Positions 20,429 through 33,048 of a DNA stretch of 64,000 nucleotides are shown here, piece by piece. The notes below the pieces were generated by a model. The model saw only the letters and a list, made by a program, of their open reading frames with translations. It did not search any database and was not told the origin of the DNA. Location: assembly GCF_041734735.1 (NCBI RefSeq), contig NC_134901.1:23616740-23680739 (forward strand), read 5' to 3'. Position 1 is the stretch's first letter; every line of letters begins with the position of its first letter. Made by a program: the position numbers and the translations under genes. Source of the stretch: Babylonia areolata. Taxonomy: Eukaryota; Mollusca; Gastropoda; Neogastropoda; Buccinidae.

Positions 20429-20643
20429 GTGAGGTATTACTATGTAAATGAGACTATACTTTAAACCAGAAATGATGTGGATTTCAGGAAGTGTAACGTA
20501 GCTTTGACTCACTTGAAAATTATATCAGTCCGCATGGGAAGAACTAGCACAAACATAGGCTCTGCAGATGACATTAAATTTCTGGCAGGTAGCCAACAGG
20601 AACTCGTGATGCAAGTGTCTGTAATCCATTAAAAAAATGAAAC

Positions 20644-22648
20644 AACATGCATATTTACATTCTCAAAATGCTGAATCAGAAGGAAATGTCCTGATTCTGC
20701 CATGGCACTTCCTGATGAACAGCAAGAAATAAGTCGCCAAATACAGAAATGGGTGCTAAGGACAGTGATACGGACCTGTGAACTCCTTACTGAGCTATGT
20801 TAGTGACCAGTTCGCCATGGAACGCAACTGGCTTGATGGAGGCATTTGCAATTAGTGATGCTTGCAACCTCTATGGAATGAAAATCAAAGGTGAATGATG
20901 TCTCTGGAGAAAACGAATATATTAGGAAATGTTAATAATGAATGCTAGCAAATGCAATGATACATGCCAACTGTTACTAGAAGACATTTATAAAAATGAT
21001 GCACTAGTTGTCAAAATGTACAGTATGCAGCACTATATACCAATAATGTTTTAGCATAACTATTGTTTTGTAAGCTGAACCATTGGCTTTATTTGATATA
21101 TTTTTGCTTGAAAAAAGCCCCTCTCCCTTTCCCAAGATCCCAGAAAGCCCTGACACCATTCATGTTTAAATACTTTGACAGTCTTAAATGTATTTGACCA
21201 TTTGTATGTGGGCATGTTATCAGGGATCTGTGACATGAACAAGGGACTTCGTGAGGCCTCTGAAAAAGCTAAGTCAACCCTTCCCCCCTTATCTCTCCAT
21301 TCTCTCTCTGTCTCTGTCTTGTCTGTCCATGTGCGTGTGTGTGTGTGCGTGTGTGTGCGTGTGTGTCCGTCCATTTCTCTCTCCCTGGATGGTTGCCCTG
21401 AGTGGATGTGTGCACCGAGTTCAGCATGGTGTTGAGCCTAACCCTTCCTAACCCTAACACACTGCACAGTATGGATGCTCTGTGTGTGTGTGTGTGTGTG
21501 TGGATTGTGAAGAACAAATAAGTGTGGCGCGAATGCCCTGAGTTTCCTAGTTTTCAGGCAGCCCACTGAGGACAGCGCCACGACTTGAGAAACACCGGGG
21601 CTGAGCAGGATACTGCCTGTGGGATCCAGGAACATGGGGCCACCACTACTTTAGGGTGAGGGACTGCTGTCAAAATCAGGTCTTGTGCCTTGACTAGATG
21701 TAAAGACAGACAAGACAGTAAGGCACTCCTATCAAAATCAGACTGTACTTAACCCCTTCACTGCCACAGTAAATAACCCTTTTAATTACACATACTTAAC
21801 CGTGACCCAACTAGTGCAGACTCCAGCAGGGGTCTGACATTCCTGCCAGATAGAAAATTTCCTTTTTGGATTGCTGTGTGCCAGACCTAATTTTAACTTT
21901 TTTGGGGTAGGTTCACCAAAGTTTTCACTGCTCATTCATTTATAGAGCTATCTCAAAGATTTTTGGCATGTTTTTTTCCCTCATACCCTTGGCAATGAAG
22001 TGACAGCATTATGTTGTGATGTTTACAATTTTTGTGTTATCCTTGGTAATGTATATTTAAAAAACAACACACTTTCAGATTATACACTCACACACTCCTG
22101 ACCATAAAACAACAAACATACTGGAAAAATGGGTTTTCTTGTACATTTACTGAGAATGAAAATACATCACTCAGTGTTAGTGCCAGTACACAAACTTAGC
22201 ATGGTAACCCATGAAACAACCCTACTGGTATTACTGCGTGGCAGGGCAAAATACTGCTTTTCTTGGTATGTTCACTGAACAGTTCATTGCTCATTCAGTT
22301 ATTGAGATATCTCAAAGATATTTGGCATGTTTTTTTCTCACATCCTTGGCTTTGATGTGACAGTACAATTATTTGATATTGGTAGAGTAAATATGGATAC
22401 ACATGATATTTAAAAAAAACACTCACTTTCAGATCGTAAACACATATTACACAACCTAAAATCATACAAGTACAGGAAATACTGGCTTTCTTTGTACATT
22501 TACAAACTCGGAATGAAAATATGTAAGTTGCAGGTAGTGCCAGTGCACAAACATGGCATGGTAGCCCATGAAACAACCCTACTGGTATTTGTACGCACGG
22601 AAGGACTTGGCCAGGGCAAAATATATTCACTGAATTCATATTAGGCTT
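20644..22648 (+). repeat. Module M1
   Basis: M1 is about 2 kb. (a) 20644-21374 resembles the host terminal exon and 3' UTR region at 5130-5733, with a PWNATGLMEAF-like reading at about 20831 and an extra segment of about 125 bp that includes a second, weaker copy of the exon end. (b) TG-rich stretches lie at 21331-21367 and 21482-21511. (c) A diverged exon-like island lies at about 21585-21655 with donor-like GTGAGGG at 21656. (d) From 21753 to about 22634 an insertion of about 880 bp splits an intron-like body. It contains two tandem copies of a segment of about 358 bp starting at 21911 and 22270. Flanking C and D units share about 85 bp on both sides of the module. Confidence 0.8.
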
Positions 22649-23825
22649 AGGCTTTGCAGATGACAGTAAATGTGTGGCAGGCAGTGAGCAGGAACTCATT
22701 ATATAGATGCCTGTAACTTTTTAAAAAATGAAACTGGGATAAAACAATCTAAATCTTTTGTTAACAAATATTCAGGAATTTGTGACACCTTGGATTGTAA
22801 AAAGTGGAATAGAATGGTGGGAGACAACAATGCAGATGAAATTATCAATTTAGATCCAAAAAACACCAAAGCAGATCAATCGATTTTTAGATTTTTTCAA
22901 ACTGTGAATAATTGTTTATCTTGGCAAAGTAAAAGGAGTTGGATTGTTAAAAATTTATAGGTATCATTTTTGGCTTTTTTTTTGTTTTTTTTGTTTTTTG
23001 AAACTCAAAAGCGAAATTGTGTTACTATTAAAATAAGTATCATAAGTGTCAATGACAAAAAAAATATATGTTCAGGGGGACAGAGGGTTCCAACGCCAGC
23101 AGTGGGGAGGATGCTACCACTGCCAGTGGGTTCCAGACAGATGGAGCCACCGACACTGACAGGTGTGATATTCCTGTCAAAATCAGACTTTACTTAAAAC
23201 TAGAAATCATGTGGATTTCTGGAAGTGTAACACAGCTTTAGCTGACCCACTTGAAGATCATGTCAGCAGTCAGCAATGGAAGAACCACCACCACAAACAC
23301 TGGCTTTGCAGATGACCATAAATGTCTGGCAGGCAGTGAGCAAGAACTCCTCATACAAATGTGTAATAACTAATTTAGAAAATGAAATTTGGATAAAGCA
23401 TGACCTGAATATTTTCTGAACAAATTTTTTTAGGATTTTTTGACAACTTTGGTGGATTCTATAAAATGGAAGAGAATGGTGGGAGATTACAATGTTGATG
23501 AAAATGTTAGGATTTAAATCCAAAAGCAGATTAATCAGTTTTCAGATTTTTTCAAACTACACATTTATTTTGGTAAAATAAAAGGAGTTGAATTGTTAGA
23601 TAATTATAGGTGTCATTTTTGGCTCTTTTTTCCTTAACTGTCAAAAACTGAAAGTAAGTGCGTTTAGGTATTAAAATTATCACTCATAAATGTTACTGAT
23701 GAAAAAATGTATGTCTAGGGGGACAGAGGACGCCTACACCAGCACCGGTGAGGACGCTGCTGATGCCAGCGCCGAGGACGCGCAGCCAGTGGGTTCCTGA
23801 CAGATGGGGCCACCAACACCGACAG
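22649..23825 (+). repeat. D and D' units of macro-block 2
   Basis: The D unit (22649-23162) resumes the unit body in mid-intron at AGGCTTTGCAGATGAC and carries a T-rich tract at about 22976-23000 found only in D units. Its island is described separately. D' (23163-23825) has a body intermediate between A and B and starts with a variant donor GTGTGATATT instead of GTGAGATATT. Equivalent pairs open macro-blocks 3 (31862-33048) and 4 (52936-54115), always directly after an M module. Confidence 0.85.
23076..23162 (+). other. D-type exon-like island, 87 bp, phase 2-2 (representative)
   Basis: The island follows a TTCAG acceptor-like end and precedes GTGTGATATT. It is 87 bp, exactly 21 bp shorter than the A island, with the same entry and exit phase, and reads GTEGSNASSGEDATTASGF followed by QTDGATDTD. 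The homologous islands at 32299-32385 and 53366-53452 are also 87 bp with an open frame. The seven-codon length difference between such diverged types, against irregular length differences in the bodies, is the best evidence in the window that the ancestral island was a translated exon. Confidence 0.6.
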
Positions 23826-26800
23826 GTGAGATATTCCCATCAAAATTGGACTGTACTTTGACTAAAAATCATGTGGATTTCAGTAAGTGTAACACAGCTT
23901 TGACTAACTTGAGTGACTCAGGAGCAATCAGCATTGGAAGAACCACCACCACAAACACACACTTTGCAGATGACCTTAAATGTCTGGCAGGCAGTGAGCA
24001 AGAACTCATCGTACAAGTGTCTGTAACTAATTTAGAAAATGAAACTTCGATCAAGCATTATGTGAATCTTTTGTCAACAAATTTTGAGGATTTTGTTATC
24101 TTCGGTGTATTCTGAAAAATGGAATAGAATGGTGGGAGATAATAATGGAGATGAAAATGTTAAGAATTTGAATCCAAAGGCATCAAAGCAGATCAGTTGG
24201 TTTTCAGATTTTTTCAAACTACGCATGTTCATTAATTTTTGTAAAATAAAAGAAGTTGAATTGATAGATATTCATAGAATATTCCTGAAATTGTCAAAAA
24301 CTGAAAGTAAGTAAATTAATTATCAGTCATAAATGTTACTGATGAAAAAAAATGTCCAAAGGGACAGAGGACGCCAATGCCAGCACCTGGGAGGATGCTG
24401 ACGATGCCAGCACCCAGGACGCCACTGCCAGTCAGTTCGAGAAGGATGGAGCCACTGATGCCGACATGTGAGATATTCCTATCAAAGTCAGACTGTACTA
24501 ACTAGAAATCATGTGGATTTCAGGAAGTGTAACATAGCTTTGATTGACTCATTTGAAGAAATGTCAGCAGTCAGCACTGGAAGAACCACCACAGACAGGC
24601 TTTGCAGATGACCTAAAATGTCTGGCACGCAGTGAGCAAGAACACATCATTTAAATATCTGTAAATTACTTAAAAAATGAAACTTGGTTAAAACATCACC
24701 TGAATCTTTTGTAAACAGATTTCTAGGATTTTGTGTTACCTTTTGTGGATTCTAAAAATGGAAGAGAATGGTGGGAGATTACAATGTAGATGAAAATGTT
24801 AGGAATGTAAATCCCAAAGAATCAAAGCATATTAATCAGTTTTCAGATTATTTCAAACTACACATATTTATTTTCGTAAAATAAAAGAAGTTGAAATGTT
24901 AGGTAATTCTAGGTGTCATTTTTAGCTCTTTTCTCCTTAAAACTGTCAAAAACTTAAAGTAAGAGCGTTTAACTATTGAAATTTATCAGTCATAAATGTT
25001 ACTGATGAAAAAATGTATGTTTAGGGGGACAGAGGACGCCTACACCAGCACCGGGGAGGACGCTGTTGATGCCAGCACCGAGGATGCCGCAGCCAGTGGG
25101 TTCCTGACAGATGGGGCCACCAACACCGACAGGTGAGATATTCCTATCAAAATTGGACTGTACTTTGACTAAAAATCATGTGGATTTCAGTAAGTGTAAC
25201 ACAGCTTTGACTAACTTGAGTGACTCGGGAGCAGTCAGAATTGGAAGAACCACCACCACAAACACACTTTGCAGATGACCTTAAATGTCTGGCAGGCAGT
25301 GAGCAAGAACTCACCTTACAAGTATGTAGCTAATTTAGAAAATGAAACTTCGATCAAGCATTCTGTGAATCTTTTGTCAACAAATTTTGAGGATTTTGTG
25401 TTATCTTCGGTGGATTCTGAAAAATGGAATAGAATGGTGGGAGATAATAATGGAGATGAAAATGTTAAGAATTTGAATCCAAAGGTATGAAAGCAGATCA
25501 GTCGGTTTTCAGATTTTTTCAAACTACGCATGTTCATTAATTTTTGTAAAATTAAAGAAGTTGAATTGATATTCATAGAATATTCCTGAAATTGTCAAAA
25601 ACTGAAAGTAAGTAAATTAATTATCAGTCATAAATTTTACTGATGAAAAAAAATATGTCCAAAGGGACAGGACGCCAATGCCAGCACCGGGGAGGATGCT
25701 GCCGATGCAAGCACCCAGGACGCCACTGCCAGTCAGTTTGAGAAGGATGGAGCCACTGATGCCGACATGTGAGATATTCCTATCAAAGTCAGACTGTACT
25801 AACTAGAAATCATGTGGATTTCAGGAAGTGTAACATAGCTTTGATTGACTCATTTGAAGATTTGTCAGCAGTCAGCACTGGAAGAACCACCAAAGACAGG
25901 CTTTGCAGATGACCTAAAATGTGTGGCACGCAGTGAGCAAGAACACATCATTTAAATATCTTTAAATTACTTAAAAAATGAAACTTGGTTAAAACATCAC
26001 CTGAATCTTTTGTAAACAGATTTCTAGGATTTTGTGTTACCTTTTGTGGATTCTAAAAATGGAAGAGAATGGTGGGAGATTACAATGTAGATGAAAATGT
26101 TAGGAATGTAAATCCCAAAGAATCAAAGCATATTAATCAGTTTTCAGATTTTTTCAAACTACACATATTTATTTTCGTAAAATAAAAGAAGTTGAAATGT
26201 TAGGTAATTATAGGTGTCATTTTTAGCTCTTTTCTCCTTAAAACTGTCAAAAACTGAAAGTAAGAGTATTTAACTATTGAAATTTATCAGTCATAAATGT
26301 TACTGATGAAAAAATGTATGTCTAGGGGGACAGAGGACGCCTACACCAGCACCGGTGAGGACGCTGCTTATGCCAGCGCCGAGGACGCCGAAGCCAGTGG
26401 GTTCCAGACAGATGGGGCCACCGACACAGACAGGTGAGATATTCCTATCAAAATTGGACTGCACTTTGACTAAAAATCATGTGGATTTCAGTAAGTGTAA
26501 CACAGCTTTGACTAACTTGAGTGACTCAGGAGCAGTCAGCATTGGAAGAACCACCACCACACACACACACTTTGCAGATGACCTTAAATGTCTGGCAGGC
26601 AGTGAGCAAGAACTCATCTTACAAGTATGTAACTAATTTAGAAAAGAAACTTCGATCAAGCATGATGTGAATCTTTTGTCAACAAATTTTGAGGATTTTG
26701 TGTTATCTTTGGTGGATTCTGAAAAATGGAATAGAATGGTGGGAGATAATAATGGAGATGAAAATGTTAAGAATTTGAATCCAAAGGTATCAAAGCAGAT

Positions 26801-29800
26801 CAGTCGGTTTTCAGATTTTTTCAAACTACGCATGTTCATTAATTTTGTAAAATAAAAGAAGTTGAATTGATATTCATAGAATATTCCTGAAACTGTCAAA
26901 AACTGAAAGTAAGTAAATTATCAGTCATAAATGTTACTGTTGAAAAATATGTCCAAAGGGACAGAGGACGCCAATGCCAGCACCGGGGAGGATGCTGCCG
27001 ATGCCAGCACCCAGGACGCCACTGCCAGTCAGTTGGAGAAGGATGGAGCCACTGATGCTGACATGTGAGATATTCCTATCAAAGTCAGACTGTACTAACT
27101 AGAAATCATGTGGATTTCAGGAAGTGTAACATAGCTTTGATTGACTCATTTGAAGATATGTCAGCAGTCAGCACTGGAAGATACACCACAGACAGGCTTT
27201 GCAGATGACCTAAAATGTCTGGCATGCAGTGAGCAAGAACACATCATATAAATATCTGTAAATTACTTAAAAAATGAAACTTGGTTAAAACATCACCTGA
27301 ATCTTTTGTAAACAGATTTCTAGGATTTTGTGTTACCTTTTGTGGATTCTAAAAATGGAAGAGAATGGTGGGAGATTACAATGTAGATGAAAATGTTAGG
27401 AATATAAATCCCACAGAATCAAAACATATTAATCAGTTTTCAGATTTTTTCAAACTACACATATTTATTTTTGTAAAATAAAAGAAGTTGAAATGCTAGG
27501 TAACTATAGGTGTCATTTTTAGCTCTTTTCTCCTTAAAACTGTCAAAAACTGAAAGTAAGAGCGTTTAACTATTGAAATTTATCAGTCATAAATGTTACT
27601 GATGAAAAAATGTATGTCTAGGGGGACAGAGGACGCCTACACCAGCACCGGTGAGGACGCTGCCGATGCCAGCGCCGAGGACGACGCAGCCAGTGGGTTC
27701 CTGACAGATGGGGCCACCGACACTGACAGGTGAGATATTCCTATAAAAATTGGACTGTACTTTGACTAAAAATCGTGTGGATTTCAGTAAGTGTAACACA
27801 GCTTTGACTAACTTGAGTGACTCAGGAGCAGTCAGCATTGGAAGAACCACCACCACAAACACACACTTTGCAGATGACCTTAAATGTCTGGCAGGCAGTG
27901 AGCAAGAACTCATCGTACAAGTGTCTGTAACTAATTTAGAAAATGAAACTTTGATCAAGCATCATGTGAATCTATTGTCAACAAATTTTGAGGATTTTGT
28001 GTTCGGTGGATTCTGAGAAATGGAATAGAAAGGTGGGAGATAATAATGGAGATGAAAATGTTAAGAATTTGAATCCAAAGGTATGAAAGCAGATCAGTTG
28101 GTTTTCAGATTTTTTCAAGCTACGCATGTTCATTAATTTTTGTAAAATAAAAGAAGTTGAATTGATAGATATTCATAGAATATTCCTGAAACTGTCAAAA
28201 ACTGAAAGTAAGTAAATTAATTATCAGTCATAAATGTTACTGATGAAAAAAAATGTCCAAAGGGACAGAGGACGCCAATGCCAGCACCGGGGAGGATGCT
28301 GCCGATGCCAGCACCCAGGACGCCACTGCCAGTCAGTTCGAGAAGGATGGAGCCACTGATGCCGACATGTGAGATATTCCTATCAAAGTCAGACTGTACT
28401 AACTAGAAATCATGTGGATTTCAGGAAGTGTAACATAGCTTTGATTGACTCATTTGAAGATTTGTCAGCAGTCAGCACTGGAAGAACCACCACAGACAGG
28501 CTTTGCAGATGACCTAAAATGTGTGGCACGCAGTGAGCAAGAACACATCATATACATATCTGTAAATTACTTAAAAAATGAAACTTGGTTAAAACATCAC
28601 CTGAATCTTTTGTAAACAGATTTCTAGGATTTTGTGTTTCCTTCTGTGGATTCTAAAAATGGAAGAGAATGGTGGGAGATTACAATGTAGATGAAAATGT
28701 TAGGAATGTAAATCCCAAAGAATCAAGGCATATTAATCAGTTTTCAGATTTTTTCAAACTACACATATTTATTTTTGTAAAATAAAAAGTTGAAATGTTA
28801 GGTAATTATAGGTGTCATTTTTAGCTCTTTTCTCCTTAAAACTGTCAAAAACTGAAAGTAAGAGCGTTTAACTATTGAAATTTATCAGTCATAAATGTTA
28901 CTGATGAAAAAATGTATGTCCAGGGGGACAGAGGACGCCTACACCAGCACCGGGGAGGACGCTGCCGATGCCAGAGCCGAGGACGCTGCAGCCAGTGGGT
29001 TTCTGACAGATGGGGCCACCGACACCGACAGGTGAGATATTCCTATCAAAATTGGACTGTACTTTGACTAAAAATCATGTGGATTTCAGTAAGTGTAACA
29101 CAGCTTTGACTAACTTGAGTGACTCAGGAGCAGTCAGCATTGGAAGAACCACCACCACAAACACACACTTTGCAGATGACCTTAAATGTCTGGCAGGCAG
29201 TGAGCAAGAACTCATCTTACAAGTATGTAACTAATTTAGAAAATGAAACTTCGATCAAGCATTATGTGAATCTTTTGTAAAGAAAATTTGAGGATTTTGA
29301 CCAACTTTGGCAGATTCTATATATGGAATGGAATGGTGGGAGATTACAGAAAAGTTGAAAATGTTAATTTTTATGTAAGATTTTTTTCAAGCAATGGATA
29401 TTTATCTTGGCAAAATAAAAGGAATTAAATTGTGAATTAATATTGATAGGTATAATTTTTGGCAGGTTTTTCCTTGAAACTGTCAAAAACGAAATTAAGT
29501 GGGTTTAACTATTGAAATGAAGTATGTGTCATAAATGTTACTGATGAAAAAATTTATGTCCAGATGGACAGAGGTCGTCGACACGACACCGCCGCTGCCA
29601 GTGGGTTCGAGACAGATGGAGCCTCCGACGCCGACAGGTGAGGTATTACTATGTAAATGAGACTATACTTTAAACCAGAAATGATGTGAATTTCAGGAAG
29701 TGTAACGTAGCTTTGACTCACTTGAAAATTATATCAGTCCGCATGGGAAGAACTAGTACAAACATAGGCTCTGCAGATGACATTAAATTTCTGGCAGGTA

Positions 29801-29852
29801 GCCAACAGGAACTCGTGATGCAAGTGTCTGTAATCCATTAAAAAAATGAAAC
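23826..29852 (+). repeat. Macro-block 2: five A units, four B units, C end
   Basis: Donor-like motifs are at 23826 (A), 24468 (B), 25133 (A), 25769 (B), 26434 (A), 27065 (B), 27730 (A), 28369 (B), 29032 (A switching to C) and 29638 (C). Dimer spacings are 1307, 1301, 1296 and 1302 bp. The hybrid unit 29032-29637 is 606 bp, the same length as its counterpart in block 1. The truncated C unit ends at AAATGAAAC where module M2 begins. Confidence 0.92.
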
Positions 29853-31861
29853 AACATGCATATTTACATTCTTAAAATGCTGAATCAGAAGGAAATGTCC
29901 TGATTCTGCCATGGCACTTCCTGATGAACAGCAAGAAATAAGTCGCCAAATACAGAAATGGGTGCTAAGGACAGTGATACGGACCTGTGAACTCTTTACT
30001 GAGCTATGTTAGTGACCAGTTCGCCATGGAACGCAACTGGCGTGATGGAGGCATTTGCAATTAGTGATGCTTGCAACCTCTATGGAATGAAAATCAAAGG
30101 TGAATGATGTCTCTGGAGAAAACGAATATATTAGGAAATGTTAATAATGAATGCTAGCAAATGCAATGATACATGCCAACTGTTACTAGAAGACATTTAT
30201 AAAAATGATGCACTAGTTGTCAAAATGGTACAGTATGCAGAATTATATACCAATAATGTTTTAGCATAACTATTGTTTTGTAAGCTGAACCATTGGCTTT
30301 ATTTGATATATTTTTGCTTGAAAAAAGCCCCTCTCCCTTTCCCAAGATCCCAGAAAGCCCTGACACCATTCATGTTTAAATACTTTGACAGTCTTAAATG
30401 TATTTGACCATTTGTATGTGGGCATGTTATCAGGGATCTGTGACATGAACAAGGGACTTCGTGAGGCCTCTGAAAAAGCTAAGTCAACCCTTCCCCCCTT
30501 ATCTCTCCATTCTCTCTCTGTCTCTGTCTTGTCTGTCCATGTGCGTGTGTGTGTGTGCGTGTGTGTGCGTGTGTGTCCGTCCATTTCTCTCTCCCTGGAT
30601 GGTTGCCCTGAGTGGATGTGTGCACCGAGTTCAGCATGGTGTTGAGCCTAACCCTTCCTAACCCTAACACACTGCACAGTATGGATGCTCTGTGTGTGTG
30701 TGTGTGTGTGTGGATTGTGAAGAACAAATAAGTGTGGCGCGAATGCCCTGAGTTTCCTAGTTTTCAGGCAGCCCACTGAGGACAGTGCCACGACTTGAGA
30801 AACACCGGGGCTGAGCAGGATACTGCCTGTGGGATCCAGGAACATGGGGCCACCACTACTTTAGGGTGAGGGACTGCTGTCAAAATCAGGTCTTGTGCCT
30901 TGACTAGATGTAAAGACAGACAAGACAGTAAGGCACTCCTATCAAAATCAGACTGTACTTAACCCCTTCACTGCCACAGTAAATAACCCTTTTAATTACA
31001 CATACTTAACCATGACCCAACTAGTGCAGACTCCAGCAGGGGTCTGACATTCCTGCCAGATAGAAAATTTCCTTTTTGGATTGCTGTGTGCCAGACCTAA
31101 TATTAACTTTTTTGGGGTAGGTTCACCAAAGTTTTCACTGCTCATTCATTTATAGAGCTATCTCAAAGATTTTTGGCGTGTTTTTTTCCCTCATACCCTT
31201 GGCAATGAAGTGACAGCATTATGTTGTGATGTTTCCAATTTTTGTGTTATCCTTGGTAATGTATATTTAAAAAACAACACACTTTCGGATTATACACTCA
31301 CACACTCCTGACCATAAAACAACAAACGTACTGGAAAAATGGGTTTTCTTGTACATTTACTGAGAATGAAAATACATCACTCAGTGTTAGTGCCAGTACA
31401 CAAACTTAGCATGGTAACCCATGAAACAACCCTACTGGTATTACTGCGTGGCAGGGCAAAATACTGCTTTTCTTGGTATGTTCACTGAACAGTTCATTGC
31501 TCATTCAGTTATTGAGATATCTGAAAGATATTTGGCATGTTTTTTTCTCACGTCCTTGGCTTTGATGTGACAGTACAATTATTTGATATTGGTAGAGTAA
31601 ATATGGATACACATGATAATTAAAAAAACACTCACTTTCAGATCGTAAACACATATTACACAACCTAAATCATACAAGTACAGGAAATACTGGCTTTCTT
31701 TGTACATTTACAAACTCGGAATGAAAATATGTAAGTTGCAGGTAGTGCCAGTGCACAAACATGGCATGGTAGCCCATGAAACAACCCTACTGGTATTTGT
31801 ACGCACGGAAGGACTTGGCCAGGGCAAAATATATTCACTGAATAGAAATCATATTAGGCTT
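29853..31861 (+). repeat. Module M2
   Basis: M2 is a near-identical copy of M1: terminal-exon-like part, TG repeats at 30541-30577 and 30692-30721, diverged island near 30865, and the 358-bp tandem pair starting at 31121 and 31480. Its right junction reads CACTGAATAGAAATCATATT, which preserves TAGAAATCAT of the interrupted unit body. M1 and M4 lack part of this (CACTGAATTCATATT). M2 and M3 therefore share the fuller junction. Confidence 0.88.
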
Positions 31862-32185
31862 AGGCTTTGCAGATGACAGTAAATGTGTGGCAGGCAGTGA
31901 GCAGGAACTCATTATATAGATGCCTGTAACTTTTAAAAAATGAAACTGGGATAAAATAATCTAAATCTTTTGTTAACAAATATTCAGGAATTTGTGACAC
32001 CTTGGATTGTAAAAAGTGGAATAGAATGGTGGGAGACGACAATGCAGATGAAATTATCAATTTAGATCCAAAAAACACCAAAGCAGATCAATCGATTTTT
32101 AGATTTTTTCAAACTGTGAATAATTGTTTATCTTGGCAAAGTAAAAGGAGTTGGATTGTTAAAAATTTATAGGTATCATTTTTGG

Positions 32186-32223
<38 letters not shown>

Positions 32224-33048
32224 AAACTCAAAAGCGAAATTGTGTTACTATTAAAATAAGTATCATAAGTATCAATGACAAAAAAAATATATGTCCAGGG
32301 GGACAGAGGGTGCCAACGCCAGCAATGGGGAGGACGCTACCACTGCCAGTGGGTTCCAGACAGATGGAGCCACCGACACTGACAGGTGAGATATTCCTGT
32401 CAAAATCAGACTTTACTTAAAACTAGAAATCATGTGGATTTCTGGAAGTGTAACATAGCTTTAGCTGACCCACTTGAAGATCATGTCAGCAGTCAGCAAT
32501 GGAAGAACCACCACCACAAACACTGGCTTTGCAGATGACCATAAATGTCTGGCAGGCAGTGAGCAAGAACTCATCATACAAATGTGTAATAACTAATTTA
32601 GAAAATGAAATTTGGATAAAGCATGACCTGAATATTTTCTGAACAAATTTTTTTAGGATTTTTTGACAACTTTGGTGGATTCTATAAAATGGAAGAGAAT
32701 GGTGGGAGATTACAACGTTGATGAAAATGTTAGGATTTAAATCCAAAAGCAGATTAATCAGTTTTCAGATTTTTTCAAACTACACATTTATTTTGGTAAA
32801 ATAAAAGGAGTTGAATTGTTAGATAATTATAGGTGTCATTTTTGGCTCTTTTTTCCTTAACTGTCAAAAACTGAAAGTAAGTGCGTTTAGGTATTAAAAT
32901 TATCACTCATAAATGTTACTGATGAAAAAATGTATGTCTAGGGGGACAGAGGACGCCTACACCAGCACCGGTGAGGGCGCTGCCAATGCCATCGCCGAGG
33001 ACGCGCAGCCAGTGGGTTCCAGACAGATGGGGCCACCAACACCGACAG
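31862..33048 (+). repeat. D and D' units of macro-block 3
   Basis: These units parallel 22649-23825. The D tract here is an uninterrupted run of about 35 T (32188-32222). The D island ends before 32386 with the regular donor GTGAGATATT. The D' unit ends at an A-type island before 33049 that carries the same one-base shortening (GACGCGCAG) as the island before 23826, so the two blocks inherited it from a common copy. Confidence 0.85.

Larger units (their letters stand above)
12267..20643 (+). repeat. Macro-block 1 (left end lost; A donors 12309, 17210, 18520, 19823)
   Basis: The block starts in the middle of an exon-like island fused to LINE copy 1. Donor-like motifs lie at 12309 (A), 12955 (B), 17210 (A), 17857 (B), 18520 (A), 19162 (B), 19823 (A, switching to C) and 20429 (C). 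The island that should end before 17210 is split by the LINE insertion. The last unit (19823-20428) is a 606-bp hybrid. It begins as A, changes after about 230 bp to a diverged C-type body, and is followed by a truncated C unit and module M1. The 170-codon plus-strand frame in the A body at 12287-12799 and 17188-17700 is identical in both places, as expected from the duplication. Confidence 0.92.

Noticed and set aside
21060-21374. 104-codon minus-strand frame (also at 30270) through the M module
   Set aside because: It is antisense to the terminal-exon-like segment and crosses a TG tract. It is repeated only because M is repeated, and it is shorter in M3 and M4.
21438-21462. CCTAACCCTTCCTAACCCTAAC, like interstitial telomere repeat
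   Set aside because: Only two imperfect hexamers in a unique context, repeated in each M simply because M is duplicated. Not a telomeric tract.
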